A stretch of DNA of 64,000 nucleotides from Scalesia atractyloides (taxonomy: Eukaryota > Streptophyta > Magnoliopsida > Asterales > Asteraceae): contig CAMTDV010000028.1 of assembly GCA_947069175.1 (NCBI GenBank), forward strand, positions 65,952,157 to 66,016,156, in the 5' to 3' direction. The notes under the pieces were generated by a model, which was given only the letters and a program-made list of their open reading frames with translations, was not told the origin of the DNA and made no database searches. This document shows, piece by piece, positions 1 to 11,904 of this stretch. How positions within the stretch are numbered: the stretch's first letter is position 1; each line of letters opens with the position of its first letter. Both the position numbers and the translations under genes were made by a program.

Positions 1-309
1 GGACCTGTAGCGTATCGGCTAAAATTACTAGTCGAACTGAGCACCATTCACGATGTATTCCATGTATCAAACTTAAAAAAATGTCTCACGGATGAAGCAG
101 CTATTGTACCATTGAAAGATGTGCATGTTGATGACAAACTCCACTTTGTGGAGGAACCGGTAGAAATTGTAGATGGGAAAACCAAACAACTACGTCATAA
201 CAAAATCTCACTGGTGAAGGCACGATGGAACTCGCAGCGAGGGCCTGAATACACGTGGGAACGAAAGGATGAATTCCGCAAGAAATATCCGCACCTTTTC
301 CCCAACTAA
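1..309 (+). CDS. Gypsy1 polyprotein, C-terminal end of integrase (partial)
   Basis: The frame is open from base 1 to a TAA stop at 307-309. It encodes the tail of a Ty3/gypsy integrase. An early block with the pattern H-D-V-F-H-V-S-N-L-K is the usual end of the GPY/F-type region. It is followed by EEPVEIVDGK and a tail with the pattern V-K-A-R-W-N...E-Y-T-W-E-R...YPHLF, typical of plant chromovirus C-termini (chromodomain-like). Integrase inserts the cDNA into host DNA, and this tail is thought to guide target choice. No frameshift or stop is seen in the visible part, so gypsy1 looks younger than the surrounding elements. The upstream part lies outside the window. Confidence 0.85.
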   Translation, partial: GPVAYRLKLLVELSTIHDVFHVSNLKKCLTDEAAIVPLKDVHVDDKLHFVEEPVEIVDGKTKQLRHNKISLVKARWNSQRGPEYTWERKDEFRKKYPHLFPN

Positions 310-343
310 ATACATCTAATTTCGAGGACGAAATTTCTTAACC

Positions 344-352
344 AGGGGAGAA
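344..352 (+). other. Polypurine tract of gypsy1
   Basis: The purine run AGGGGAGAA lies directly before the LTR start TGTGAC and just after the phrase GAGGACGAAATTTCTTA, which commonly precedes gypsy 3' LTRs in plants. It is the expected plus-strand primer site for reverse transcription. Only 43 bases separate the pol stop codon from the LTR, so this element has no extended 3' region. Confidence 0.8.
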
Positions 353-3300
353 TGTGACAACCGTGGCGAAAACAGGTAAACCCTAATCTATACGTACGAC
401 TTATACGGATAACGAAACGATACTAAGTATGACTCAGAGGAATCCGAGGGTACGTTATGAGAAACATGCAAATAATAATACCCAACAGTGCGATGTGGAT
501 GCCTCAGTGTTCTAAAAACAGGTTAAACAGAAGCTTTCTGTTTAACAGTTTGCAAACTATACAATAACGATTTAGATGCAAATGTAAGCGCAGAGACTAT
601 TCTAAGAGTACAAAATTACCTAGACAAGGTACTTAGACAATAATATAAGATTTGAGGCCTTAACATATAGTTGGCACGTTAAACGAGGCGGTTTCGGTTA
701 ACGAAACGCCTTTGATTTTAACGCACACGAAAACAACCAAACATGCAGTTGTATGGTCATGAAGCCTAAAACATTACTTATCGAACACTAATATAATGTA
801 TTTTAAGCAAATACGTGAAAGCGTTAGCTTTTCGTTAAAAACGGGTTAGTATTTAAAAAAAACTGCGCATGGTACGATCATTTACCAAACTGAGGGTCGA
901 ATGACAATTTGGACTATGAGGTGACCTTAACAGAAAATTAGTATTATAAGACCCGTTTGATAATAATTATAAAATATATTATAATATATTATATTTGGCC
1001 CAACTCCGTTTTTAATGAAACTTAGGTCAAAATGTAGAAAAAATAAGATCGTATCAATGGCATACTTATAATTTTATAATATACTATATTTTGAAAGTTA
1101 TACGAGTAAAATGAGCGAAGCAGCTGAATCAAATTATAAAGTTAAAATAATAAATAAAAAAACAAAATGTTAACCGCCTTATGAACAAACGGATGTACAT
1201 GTACATTTCCTTTCCTTTGTTTTTAGTTAGTTGAAAAAAAAAACTCAATTTGTTCATCAAGTTTTACATTTTTTTTTCACACAACACTCAGAACCAGCCA
1301 TAAATTTGAGGTACAAAGTCTAATGTCTACGTATTTTAATTACTTTTTGTGCTAAAACTAGTAATAAACAAAAATAACTTAATTTGATCCGTGAATATTT
1401 GATGTATTGAACCATGAAGGCTGTGGAAACATGATAACCATATAACAAGATTATACATGTGTTTGATGATACAAAAGCACAACCTATTCGACAATAACCG
1501 AACAAATCAAAGCTTAAGCGAAAAAGATCGGATTTAAGGCTTGATTGACATGGGTTTTTGCATGTTTGTGTTGTTATGTTATATAGGTACTGATCCAGCT
1601 TAGGACAGCCTTTGGAAGGGTAGAGACTGCTCAGTTGATCGAGAAACACGAGGTATAACACCCGAAAACTGAAAGTAGTACCCTGTAAACTTAGTTTTTG
1701 TATAACTTTTTACGTGGATATTGTTAGGAGTTGAAAATTTACAGGATGGTCACCCATGGTGACAGTAAGACTCGTAACATTTTAGAATTTTCTGAAATTT
1801 GGTGATTTTTGGTGAATTTTTAACTGTTTACAGATATAAATTCGGATAAAATACTAAACGAGCTCAATAAATCACCAAAATTTATAAAGATTTGAGATAA
1901 TATGTATAACATTTTGGAGAAGTTTGGGGATCATTGAATGAGTTTGAAATGGGTTTCAAAAATCCGTTGTCGCGAAGTTTTGGTAGCCGGAAAAGCTGTA
2001 TAACGAATTCAGAAAATTCAAATTTCTGCAGGAGGTTCCAGAGATATTGGGACACTTTGTAAAAGTTTGGGAATTTTTGAAGGTTGGATCATTTTGGATG
2101 TAAATTGTTCGGTTAAAATATAGTTTCTCGTGATTTATTAAAATTTATATCTTAGTTTATAAATTCTGAAAATATTTTTCCAAGATTCTATATATTTTTA
2201 CCAACTTATATAAAAGTTTTCATAATTTTATGAAGTATATCCATTGAGTAGTGATTTTTGGAATAAAAACAATCTTATTATTTATACAAAACCGGCAGTT
2301 GTAAACGTAGAACGAACCTGTCCGGACCGTGAAATGACCAATGACTAAATTGGCAATAACTGGAACACTAGAGTCATTTTGGACTATTCCGGGGTAAAAT
2401 GGGTACTTGGGTTACATTACACGCCAGTTTGGGAGATTCCCCGACGGCGAAAAAGAAAACTTAAAATCGGACAACCTGGGATCCCCAAACGACTGAACTC
2501 CCTCAATATAAAGTTAATAATTTCTAATGAACAACTCATTAGTACAATCCATATGATCATACCACTTTCCGAACATCTAAAACAAACGACTTTGACTGGC
2601 ACGCAAAACGGTGCCCGAAAACCCAAACTAAAATCTGACACTAAGATAATACCCACAACTCTACTATTAGGATATAGGTCAAGTCTCAGATGTTTATCCT
2701 AATCTGAGCCATAGTTATTGCGATTACCGAATTGAAAACGGTATTCGGTAATAACCAAACACGAACTGATATCAGGACCGAAGGGATAGAGCATTGACAC
2801 CTACCCATCCTGTGATAGTCGTGCTATATATAGGTGAGTTTCACTACCCCGCTTTCAAACTATTTTACTGTTTTACTTGGGGTGAAATGCATGTTACATA
2901 CGGACATACTTGCACATACATATATGTCGTGATGTGAATTATCTGAGTTATATAACACACGAAAAGTCCCCACAAACACGAGTGATCAACAATATGCCGG
3001 TGGATGTGTGAATAGTACTATTGGTCTGACGAACCCAATTGATCTGGCACAATTTCTATAGCTTCTACTGCAATTTTCACATGTCCATGCAATTATGTGA
3101 ACACGCTATGTGGTGTTAGACATAGCTACTTGGGGTGGTAAAGTGTTGAGGTGTCGGTTGTGGGACATGACACTTGAGAACAGTCAAGGTTTCACTTGTG
3201 AGCTTAGTATAATATCATGTCAAACATGCAAAATCCACGAGTTCAAACTATATTGTGAAACACCCTAAAACCGTGAAATTCACCAGCTATTTGTAGTTGA

Positions 3301-3580
3301 CCGTTCAAACTTAACATCGTTTCAGGTAAAGCTAAAGAGGAAAAAGTGAAGTGCGTATTGGTTTCAAGTTTTGTTGATCGAATACTACTGTACATAGAAG
3401 CATGCTTAGCAAAGACAACTGCTTTTGGGACATTAGTGCCTGTACAGTAAACCTTAGTGTGTAATCAAACTTTGTAACCGATGCTGGTGTTGTGTAATAC
3501 AATATCTTTTTAAATAACGTATTCATACCATGTATCTGTTGCACCCCGCGTGCACTTCCGCTGCGAGTCGGGGCGTGACA
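353..3580 (+). repeat. 3' LTR of gypsy1 (about 3.2 kb)
   Basis: The LTR begins TGTGACAACC right after the polypurine tract and ends TCGGGGCGTGACA, giving the usual TG...CA ends. At 3228 bp it is long, as in Tekay-like chromoviruses. A TATA-like box lies about 750 bp from its right end. The last part contains (T+A)-rich sequence leading to the typical 'CCGCTGCGAGTCGGGGCGTGACA' style terminus. No internal coding sequence is credible; the small frames inside are chance. No tRNA-like arrays of the kind seen in the B, F and D LTRs were noticed here. Confidence 0.82.
2825..2832 (+). promoter_or_regulatory. Probable TATA box of the gypsy1 LTR
   Basis: TATATATA followed by GGTGAG, about 750 bp before the LTR end. 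Its position inside the LTR and the orientation of the element fit a Pol II core promoter at the U3/R boundary. This is a motif-only call. Confidence 0.4.
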
Positions 3581-4126
3581 CTGATGTAGTCCATACAATG
3601 CCTTATCAAGTCGATAGACTCGATCTAGATAGTCTGGATCAGTAAACCCATCTGGTTGTGAGACATACACCACTTCTTGGACTATCCCGTAAAGAAATGC
3701 ACTCTTCATGTCAAGTTGGTAAACCTTTGAAGCCCTTGAATGAAGCAAAAGCTAGGAACAACTGAATTGCTTCCTACCTTGCTACTGGTGCAAACACTTC
3801 ATTATAATCAATCTCCTCTTGCTGATTGAACCTTTCACTACCTACCGAGCCTTATTCCTGATCACGATGCCTCGGTCGTCTTTCTTGCACTTAAACACCC
3901 ACTTAGTACCTATTTCCTTTTCTCCTTCAGGCAAGTCAACTAGCTCCCAAACTTTTAACTTCTTGAACTGAGCTAGTTCCTCTTGCATAGCTTCAACCCA
4001 ACAATTGTCTTTTAGAGCCATATGAACATTCTTCGGCTCCTCTTGGGCAATAAAGCAACTATATGAACACTCATGAATCAACCCAGTCTTCTGAATCGAA
4101 GTAAACAAACGGGAACCTTCGAGCAC
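3581..4126 (-). pseudogene. Copia I reverse transcriptase, N-terminal part (broken)
   Basis: The minus-strand frame from 4126 shows the start of copia RT: the sequence around WVEAMQEELAQFKKLKVWEL and the motif GTKWVFKCK. A second frame downstream carries VYQLDMKSAFLYG and the end YRLDKALYGLHQ, the conserved palm region of copia RT. The two parts are in different frames with in-frame breaks between them. At 3580 the coding sequence is cut by the gypsy1 LTR, so the catalytic YVDD box is not in the window on this side. It would copy element RNA to cDNA if intact. Confidence 0.85.
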
Positions 4127-4622
4127 ACCTCTTCTCGTCTGAACACCTGCATCCGCATCACCTATGATGTTTTCAACTGGATGATCTCTGTGTACACGTG
4201 TGGTAGCAACGGTGTCAACAACCAGATTATCTCCCAGATTAGATCCAACCTCCCCCTGAATGTTAGAATTAGCAAACGGATTAGTGAAATCCTCCCCCTG
4301 ATAGGTTCAGACTCACTATCACTAGAGTCCTCTGGAGCTGCATTGGAAGAAGTTTCTGGAGCATCAGTCATCGATATACTCGATCTAGGCATGAGTCACA
4401 CTCTCCATCTTCACTGATCACATTATGGATCACTTGAGACTCATCTGCATTGGAAAAATCAGAATATTAAATGATTTAAACACATGTCATAATCATATAA
4501 TATAGGCGGATCACTCGTTGATTGTTGAGGTGAATAACTAGTGATTTCCATGTTAAACACCACCTCAGTTTTACCAGTTTTTACGTTAAAAACCCTTTTA
4601 TTCGGTGTTCCAGGCATATAGC

Positions 4623-5833
4623 CTAGAAAGTAACCTCATCAGCTACCTCACTGAATTTTTGCTTATCTTTGTTTCGCACAATGGTGCAGGGTAATCCAAA
4701 TGGTTCAAAGCCTTTTAAGTTTGGTTTTCGGTTAAACAATAGTTCGTGACATGTTTTGTTAAACCGTTTAACCTTCAAAACTTTGTTCAGGACGTAGCAC
4801 GCTGTGTTCACAGCTTCTCCCCAGAAAAGAACTGAAGCTTTGAATCAGATAGCATAGTCCTTGCGGCTTCAATCAACGTCCTGTTCTTCCTCTCAGCGAC
4901 TCCATTCTGTTGAGGTGTATAAGGAGCAGAATATTGATGTCCAATTCCCTTGCGAAGGCAATAGAGATCCAGAAGTTGATTCTTGAACTCCGTGCCATTG
5001 TCACTCCTTATCCTCTTGATCCGTGCATCATGGACATTTTCCAATTTTGTAAAAAGATCTATTAGCATCTCCGTTGTCTCATCTTTTGTACCTAAAAAGA
5101 AAACCCATGAATATCGTGAGTTATCATCGGTGATAATTAAACAATAGTACTTTCCACCTATGCTCCTTATGTTCACTGGACGAAAAGATCCATATGAAGT
5201 AATTCATAAGGGGCATCTATGGAATTTATGTTTTAGACTTGTGAGGTTTCTTATGTTGTTTTCCTTTTTGACATGGAAGACATTTATCTTTCACGTGTAA
5301 CCTTTGCACTGGCACCCCTTCCACTAAGCCATTTTTAATAATTTAGTTTATTTTTCGGTAGTGGATGTGGGTCATGCTCTGTGCCACAGCAATGACTCAG
5401 CCTCAGATGCTTTTGATAGTAAACACGCCATACAGACGAAGAATCCTTAACACCCATGTCCATGACATAAGTGCGTTTCTCCTTGGCGCTCTCATCACTA
5501 TCCAACCATCTGGTATCACCAAACCAGGTTTCAACACCAAAGCTTCAGACTTTGTAAAGTGGACCGAGTGACCCTTGTCACAGACTTGAGACACACTCAT
5601 CAGATTGTGCTTCAACTGCTCAACATAGTTCACTTTGTCAGTGTGATCTTCCCGTTATTTACTTTTCCTCGACCGATAATGTGCCCTCCTTTAGCACCTG
5701 CAAAATTCACGTATCCACCATCTATATTCTCAAACTTTGTCAACAGCCTCGCATCCTCCGTCATGTGCCTGGAGCAGCCACTACCAACATACCACAAGTT
5801 GATAATCCCCCTTAGCGCTCCTGCACAAACCAA
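4623..5833 (-). pseudogene. Copia I protease and integrase core (broken)
   Basis: The minus-strand start at 5833 carries the copia aspartic protease region, ending in the HNLMSVSQVCDKG block that precedes integrase. The usual protease catalytic motif D-S-G is read here as V-G-S-G (WYVGSGCSRHM), so the active-site Asp is lost. From 5176 the integrase catalytic core follows: DDNSRYSWVFFL, IRSDNGTEFKN and PQQNGVAERKNRT contain the D, D and E expected of a DDE enzyme. A further frame (4811-4623) gives the downstream VLNKVL...RKPNLKGFEPFG block. Breaks at about 5403-5176 and near 4810 separate the pieces. Confidence 0.87.
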
Positions 5834-6088
5834 AAAAATTAGGTAGATTGGGGGACCTAAGCCTTAATGGTCTTAGGTCTTCCAGATTCATCAACTACGG
5901 GAACATCCATCCAATATCCATCACTCCTAACAGGAGTCTTGGATCTTAGACCTGTTGATGGAAATGGTTTTTGATTTCTACTAGGTCTTTGGTCCTGAGG
6001 TTTCCTAACCATGTTTGAACTTTGCGACCTTTGGAAATTATGATTTTGGTTCCATGAATTTTGATGATGATAATTTCTAAAGCCATCG

Positions 6089-8782
6089 TTATAAAAATTT
6101 TGACAACCAACATTCTGGTATTGATTTTGATATTGACCTTGACTTTGAATTATTTGACTGGCCGTTAAAGTTATTCATTCTTGGTGAACTACTTCTAGGT
6201 CTATCATATCTGCCTGATGTAGATGCAGGCTGAAATCTTTGTTGATTTCTTTGAAAATGAGGAACTTGGTGAGTTCCTTTTTCAGCCTTATCTACACCAA
6301 CAGCAACACTCTGTTGCCTGGTAGCAGATATCTTTGGTGAGTTAACCTTTTTCTCACCATCACCACATTTTGTTGGTGATTTTTCCCTCTGTCTCTCACT
6401 TACCTGTGCTTCACTCTTTTTGTTAGGACAACAGCTAGCTACATGTCCCTTTTCGTGACATTTGAAGCATGATTTCCTAGCCGAAGACTTCTTAGTTGAA
6501 GCCTCTTGCTTAGATTCATCAGGTGACAATGATGATGAAGATGACGATCCCTTCGAAGGATCTTGTTTAGTTTGCTTAACTTCTAATTTTTCTTTGTTTT
6601 TATTTTTAGCAAACTGCACATTAGACTCTTTAGTAATAACATGGACCTCTTTATTCATGTCACTTCCCTTAACAAAATCAACCTTTTTGACAAAAGTTTG
6701 CTTTTGATTCTTAAGGTGTGTATTCTTTGTTTTCAAAAAGGTATCTCTGTTATTATCCTTCTTGGTAATTTCAGTCACAACCACATCCTCTGATGTGGAA
6801 CCACCAGGTGTAGTTGACACAAAGTCTGTAAGCTCTTCTTCATCTGGCAAGAAAGAATAGTCATGACCAAGAGGTGGTAGAACTTCATTCAAACCTTTGA
6901 AGCCCACACAAGTCTTGTCATTACTCCTCTTCAGGCCATTCATCATGTGTTTCATGACAAAAGATGAATCTCTGAATTGATTTAATTTCTTTTCAAGTTC
7001 ACAAATTTTAAGTTGTCCTTAGAAACTCTTTGCATTTTCCAGAAACCTCTTTTGTTTTCTTCTTCATAACCTTTAATTTTCTTCAAGTATAGTGACTCAT
7101 TTCGTTTTACGAAAAAGTTTGATTCTTTTAGATTTGAGAGCTCATTAGCCAGACTTTGGTTTTGCTTTGTTAATGTGTCAACTTCACTTTGTAGTTCACA
7201 GCACTTCAAACAAACAGAACTACCAGAGTTAGAACATACCTCGCCTGTTGATTTGCTTAGATCAGCCATGAAAAAGCAACATCAGCATCCATCTTCTTCT
7301 CTGTAGCAAGCTGTTCTCCATCAGCTTTCTCATCTACCTTCTCTTGCTCTCCCTCAGCATCAGCTTTCACTTCTTCATCAACACCTGGAGCTATCTCAGC
7401 CATGAATGCCTGTGAGGCATTGTTATCTCCCTCTAGATGAACACTCCAATCATAAAAAACCCTCTCTGGCAGTAGAAATCAAGGCCTTTGATCCAGTGTT
7501 TATTGACGCATTTCTGTTGCTTGAACCATGACCAGGAGAATCTTGAAAGGATGTACTAGAACGAGATTCAGACTTAGCTATTTGACACTCTCTAGCGAAA
7601 TGTCCATAGTTGTGACAATTGTAACACTTCACTTTCGACTTGTCAAATCCCATACTCTTTCCAACGAACTTCCTGCCCGTTCTATTCATGAACCTCTTCA
7701 CCCTTCTAGAGATCATGGCCATCTGCCATTGCAAATCCATCTCCTCTAATTCATCAGGGTCGATCTGATCATAATCTTTACAAACGTAGCAGGATCAGAT
7801 ATTTTTCACTGAATATAGTTCTCGTAGGAAGCAACGAAAGAAGCAAGCAATGCCGGGTGATCTTCAGCACTTTTGACACTTAGAGGCATAGACTTAGAAC
7901 TGCTGTTACTTGATTGTTGTCTCTTAGCCCCTGACGAGCCTCCTGAAGCAGCAACAAAACATACTTCACCCTCAGCATTTGTCATGATCTGCTCATTCTC
8001 GCATGAGAGAAACGCAGTTGCAGTATCACTAGAAGCATTGTTGGAAGATGAAGGTGAAAGACCTTTATATATCCCCGGATCTTGAACATGATCATAACCC
8101 GTCTCCTTCTTCTTCATATTGAGCTCATAAGCTCTCAATTTCCCAACAACCTCCAAGTCTTTCTTTTCGTAATCAGCTTCACCCTTTATCATTAACGTGT
8201 AAATATCCCACTTTGCAGGTAAAGCATCCAGCAACTTGTCGTTTATCTCAACATCTGTGTATCCATCTATGTCATAATTGTCTATTTCTGACATCAGATG
8301 ATAATATCGAGTGATAATATCTTCAAGGGATTCATTTCTCATTCCTTTGAACACAACAAACTGTTTCTTCAGCAGATCAACCTTGTTTTTCTTTACATCA
8401 GTATTGCCCTCATACCTCTTCTCCAGGGCATCCCACATCTCCTTCGATGTTGTATAACGCTTGAATGTATGTTTGATGCCATCAGGTAACGACATCTTAA
8501 TAGCAGCTAAGGCTTTCTTCACAGACTCATACATCCTCTTCTCAGCTTCAGACATATTCACGTAAGCAGTAACACGTTGTCTGCCCTCAAAATCATGCGT
8601 TGGGTTAGCGTACCCATCTAGAATACAGATCCACATCGTGTGTCCTCATATTCAATAAAGGATTGAAACATATCCTTTCATGTTAGATAGTTCTCTACCT
8701 TCAACATCTTTGGAGGTTTATTTGTGGTACCAGCCTCGTGCTCCATCCTCAACAACTCATTTAAGTTTGACATATTCGACAT
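6089..8782 (-). pseudogene. Copia I gag polyprotein with two zinc knuckles (broken)
   Basis: An ATG at 8782 opens the typical gag start MSNMSNLNELL; the frame meets a stop (apparent Trp to stop) and a frameshift before the main block from 8636. That block contains the core MWDALEKRYEGN and LEDIITRYYHLMSEI of copia capsid. A CCHC knuckle (CYNCHNYGHFAREC) lies in 7740-7450, a coiled-coil-like stretch (ELQSEVDTLTKQNQSLANEL) in 7269-6982, and a second CCHC (CFKCHEKGHVASC) in 6955-6089 before a low-complexity Ser/Lys-rich tail. Total length is near 900 codons, long for copia. It would form the virus-like particle and bind RNA. Confidence 0.86.
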
Positions 8783-9059
8783 TTTACCGAACCGGCTCGT
8801 TAAAAACGTTAAAACTTGTCCGAAATGAGTGGTTACCAAATTATACTATTAGACTCGTCTCGACGATACGATTCTAATGATGTATATTGTCCGATTATGA
8901 TTTTTGGAATTTTCGTGCCTATTTTTTTTCCTAAAAATCACACGAGTCTAACTGTCCAATCGGTTCGTCAAAATTGTCTATGGATCAAAATCTATGTCCG
9001 AAAATGTTTAACTCTGGTTACGTCAACTGGTTAAGTTTCCACCTTCTTGTGTGTAACTC

Positions 9060-9520
9060 GGAACATGTAAAATCCAAAATGGTAACTTTGATTGACAATC
9101 TGAAATGCAAATCCGGAACAGTAATCCGAATTACTAATCCGAGATGGTGATCCGGAATAGTGACCCGAGATGAAATCCGGAATGCACTGTTCTGATCCGA
9201 AATAGAATCCGAATACACTATTCTAATTCGAGATGGAATCCGGAATTGTTCCCAATCCGAGATGGAATTCGGAATACAATTCTGATTCGAAATTTCAATC
9301 CGAAATGGAATCCGAAATAGCTTCTGATCCAAAATTCAATCTGAATTGCACTTTTCCGGATCCGAATTGCAAGTCTGATGATCCGAAATGCATATTCTGA
9401 TCCGAAATACTATGTTTTCAATCCGAAATGCTATGCTTTCAATCCGAAATACTATGATTTTTAATCCGAATTCCTGTTGTTAATCCGAAATCACTGCAGA
9501 AAATCCGAAATACCTGCAAA
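9060..9520 (-). repeat. Degenerate short repeats in the copia I leader
   Basis: Between the primer binding site and gag the sequence is built from about 20-30 bp imperfect units centred on AATCCGAAAT (plus-strand spelling), at least fifteen times. They produce a spurious minus-strand frame of I/S/R-rich sequence. The array lies in the untranslated leader, where RNA packaging or dimerisation signals usually sit; a role is not shown. Confidence 0.75.
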
Positions 9521-9647
9521 ACCCTAAAACAGCCGTCAAAACCCTAATTCAGTCGTCACAAACTTCAAGAACAGCCTACAAAAACGCCCAAAAACCCAAT
9601 TTTTCTGCTGTCACGATTCTGAACCGAGCAATAATCAAGAGCCGAAT

Positions 9648-9659
9648 GCTCTGATACCA
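9648..9659 (-). other. Primer binding site of copia I (initiator Met tRNA)
   Basis: GCTCTGATACCA on the plus strand is TGGTATCAGAGC on the element strand, complementary to the 3' end of plant initiator methionine tRNA. It starts two bases inside the LTR end at 9662, as expected. Confidence 0.93.
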
Positions 9660-9661
9660 AT

Positions 9662-10542
9662 TGTAGGTCCCCTAATCCATATGGATCTTGACAGAATCGT
9701 CTATCTAATCTAGAGTGCAGAATCCCATAGATCAGATTTCACAGAAACAATAAGAACACAACACAAAGAATTTCTTCAAACAGTCTTCTATTGATTATCT
9801 AACATAAAGTGTTTACAACCAATTCAAGACTCTCTCTCTAAATTCTCTGAAGCAATTCTTTCTGCAACTGAACAACTAACTGAGCAACCATAACCCTAAT
9901 CACAACCTCCCTTTATATAGAGATAGGTTATGCTCATGGGCTAGGGTTTCCTACATGGACTTCTAATGGGTTTAAAGCCCAATTCGCCTACCATGAGTTA
10001 CATTGTGTCTAGTTCAGCCCAATTACTTCTAATTCACTAATACAAAACTAAACCTGCTAACCGTTTATCATTTTACTAATTACAAGATATCCAAAGACCA
10101 AATCTAAGCTGTTGTCACGAATATGCATCAACAAAGTTGTCAGTTGTCTACACAGTTTTGGTTAAAAAGACAAACATTCCAATATCAGCTTTTCAGTCAA
10201 AAAGTCAAGTCCAGAGATTTGGTCAACCCTAAAAGAATATTCTGGGCTGATCTAGAGACTTCTTTGGCAGCCCTTACATCCAACGTTTTCTAGTGTCTTC
10301 CGTGATGATATCTTGGTCCATTCATGTGCCTTCAAGTGTTTTCTAGATGGTTCTTCGCTTGGACTTTTGGTGCTGAATTTCCAGCCCATTCTAGAGAGTT
10401 CTATAACCTTGTAGTTTGTTCTTTGAGACCAGAATTGCGTAGTATTCTCCGGATTGTTCGAGCAGCCCTTAGCGTGTCTTGAATAGCCCGGAAAGTTCCA
10501 TAATCGCAAAGAAAAGATCTGATTTTTAAGCGGGAGGTGACA
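9662..10542 (-). repeat. 5' LTR of copia I (881 bp)
   Basis: The plus-strand spelling begins TGTAGGTCCC next to the primer binding site and ends GGAGGTGACA, directly followed by the gypsy2 LTR sequence that matches 16607 onwards. The right boundary is therefore fixed by homology of the flank. A TATA box is present on the minus strand. The first bases resemble the solo LTR at 11182, so the two belong to related copia families. Confidence 0.82.
9912..9919 (-). promoter_or_regulatory. TATA box of the copia I LTR
   Basis: TATATAAA on the minus strand, roughly 630 bp into the LTR in the direction of transcription. The related solo LTR has the same box at 11420-11427, which supports a real promoter element. 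Confidence 0.6.
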
Positions 10543-11181
10543 TTTGGCTATCCTACCTTCAATCCACCACCTCACTTGATGATTTTTGAATATTTTATGT
10601 CTTTCACTTTTATTTTTAACTTATTCATTGTTACATTCATGACCATCCTTGTTGTTCTTGTGACAACTTGTGCACTAGTGAACTATACGAAAGAGGTTAA
10701 AGGAAGGTTATCCTCCTACCTCCATGCATGACTTCTATGAACTTCTATGATCTACTTATTATGTATACTACATATATATATATATATATATATATACACA
10801 CTAACCGAACACTTGATGATAATCGAAAGATTGTCCGTCATGGTATTAGGTTACATCACTTAAGTACGTAACTTCTCGTTACGATTCTAATGGGTATCTT
10901 AACCCATGAAAACACATCAACCCAAATGGGTATCATAGCGTCAAAACGAGTATTAAGTCTAGGTGGTTATTTTCTCCTATACATACTATGGTGTATTTAA
11001 ATTTATAGATCCTCCGTTATCATCTGCATACTTACCAACCTACGTTTTCCCCATGTAGGATAACTCGGTCTTCCTCCAACTCTCCCAATCTCTTAACGGG
11101 AGTTACCAAGTGGAAGCTTGCAAATCCGTGAGTACACTTGATCCATTTTCCTTTTACACAATTTGGGTTGTAAATGTTAAC

Positions 11182-11904
11182 TGTAGGTCCACTTGGAGGA
11201 TCAAGATAACCTACTTCCTTGTTAATGTAACACACATACGAGTGCAGAATCCACGTAAGTATGCAAACCAAAGCAGAGTAAGAAACACAAGATAACAAAA
11301 GATTCACTATCTTGATTAATAGAAGAGAACTAGTACAAACACATACAAACAATGTTCATATAGACTCAAGATATACTCTTTGTCTAGTTTCACTCTCGTC
11401 ACTGAGAAGTGCATGTCTGTTTATATAGTGTCAACACCTAGCAACAATACAAAGAATGTTGCTGGTCGTACGAACCACTATAAGTCACGAAGAACATTCT
11501 GCAATGGCTACTCGTACAAACAACCCATGGCTCGTACGAACAGAAATTGGCTCCTACGAACAAGCAAAATGCTTGTTGAAAGGGCCACTCTACGACTAGA
11601 GAATCACTCGTACGAACGGCAAATGGCTCGTACGAGCAACAACTTACTCGTACGAAGCACCTTTCACTCGTACTAATAAGTGTTCTTCAGAGAACGTGCT
11701 AACAGACATGCTGTACACAAGACTTAACAGTATGCACACATGCAACTGTTTTACAACACAGACAAACTAAACGTCGTACTAAATCAAGATTTGAGGATAT
11801 CTTGATTTGGTTGACACGACGAAACTATACAAACACAATAAACAAAGACCGTACAATTACAGACGTAACTAAGAACAAGCGACAGACATAAAAGTGTATC
11901 AACA
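11182..11904 (-). mobile_element. Solo copia LTR inside the gypsy2 5' LTR
   Basis: It begins TGTAGGTCCA and ends GTATCAACA and is flanked by perfect 5 bp duplications TTAAC (11177-11181 and 11905-11909). The 3' LTR of the same gypsy2 carries the empty site with a single TTAAC (about 17219), so both borders are secure. Orientation is minus, judged from the TATA box TATATAAA (reverse of 11420-11427) and from likeness to the copia I LTR. It arose after gypsy2 inserted, and its internal region was lost by LTR-LTR recombination. Confidence 0.9.
11466..11683. repeat. Cluster of TCGTACGA palindromes in the solo copia LTR
   Basis: The 8 bp self-complementary motif TCGTACGA, or close variants within (T/C)TCGTACGAAC, recurs about nine times at 20-40 bp spacing. 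The sequence between them varies. The cluster lies upstream of the minus-strand TATA box only by a long way round: on the minus strand it is located in U3, a plausible position for enhancer elements bound by a dimeric factor. No factor is assigned. Confidence 0.7.

Larger units (their letters stand above)
1..3580 (+). mobile_element. Ty3/gypsy element 'gypsy1', 3' end only (end of integrase plus 3' LTR)
   Basis: The element enters the window already inside its polyprotein. In order one sees the last 102 codons of pol, a polypurine tract and one long LTR that ends at GTGACA. The sequence immediately to the right is reverse-strand copia RT, so gypsy1 was inserted into copia element I. Its 5' LTR and most of pol lie left of the window. 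The first five bases after the LTR (CTGAT) should be the target-site duplication, but the matching left copy is out of view. The pol end resembles long-LTR chromoviruses (Tekay/Del type); that lineage call is from memory of the family. Confidence 0.88.
3581..10542 (-). mobile_element. Ty1/copia element I (5' LTR, gag, protease, integrase, part of RT)
   Basis: Reading on the minus strand: LTR (10542-9662), primer binding site, repeat-rich leader, long gag, protease, integrase, then RT, which is cut off at 3581 by gypsy1. The order PR-INT-RT identifies Ty1/copia. The long gag with two zinc knuckles and a coiled coil is like SIRE/Maximus elements, but I cannot exclude another lineage. Many stops and frameshifts make it a dead copy. 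On its right the sequence continues directly into a gypsy2 LTR, so copia I sits inside that LTR. Its 3' LTR should lie left of the window beyond gypsy1. Confidence 0.88.

Noticed and set aside
3332..3748. 138-codon minus-strand frame read as one protein
   Set aside because: Only the part right of 3580 is copia RT; the rest is read-through into the gypsy1 LTR.
9018..9332. Minus-strand I/S/R-rich frame in the copia leader
   Set aside because: Produced by the AATCCGAAAT short repeats; no similarity to gag.
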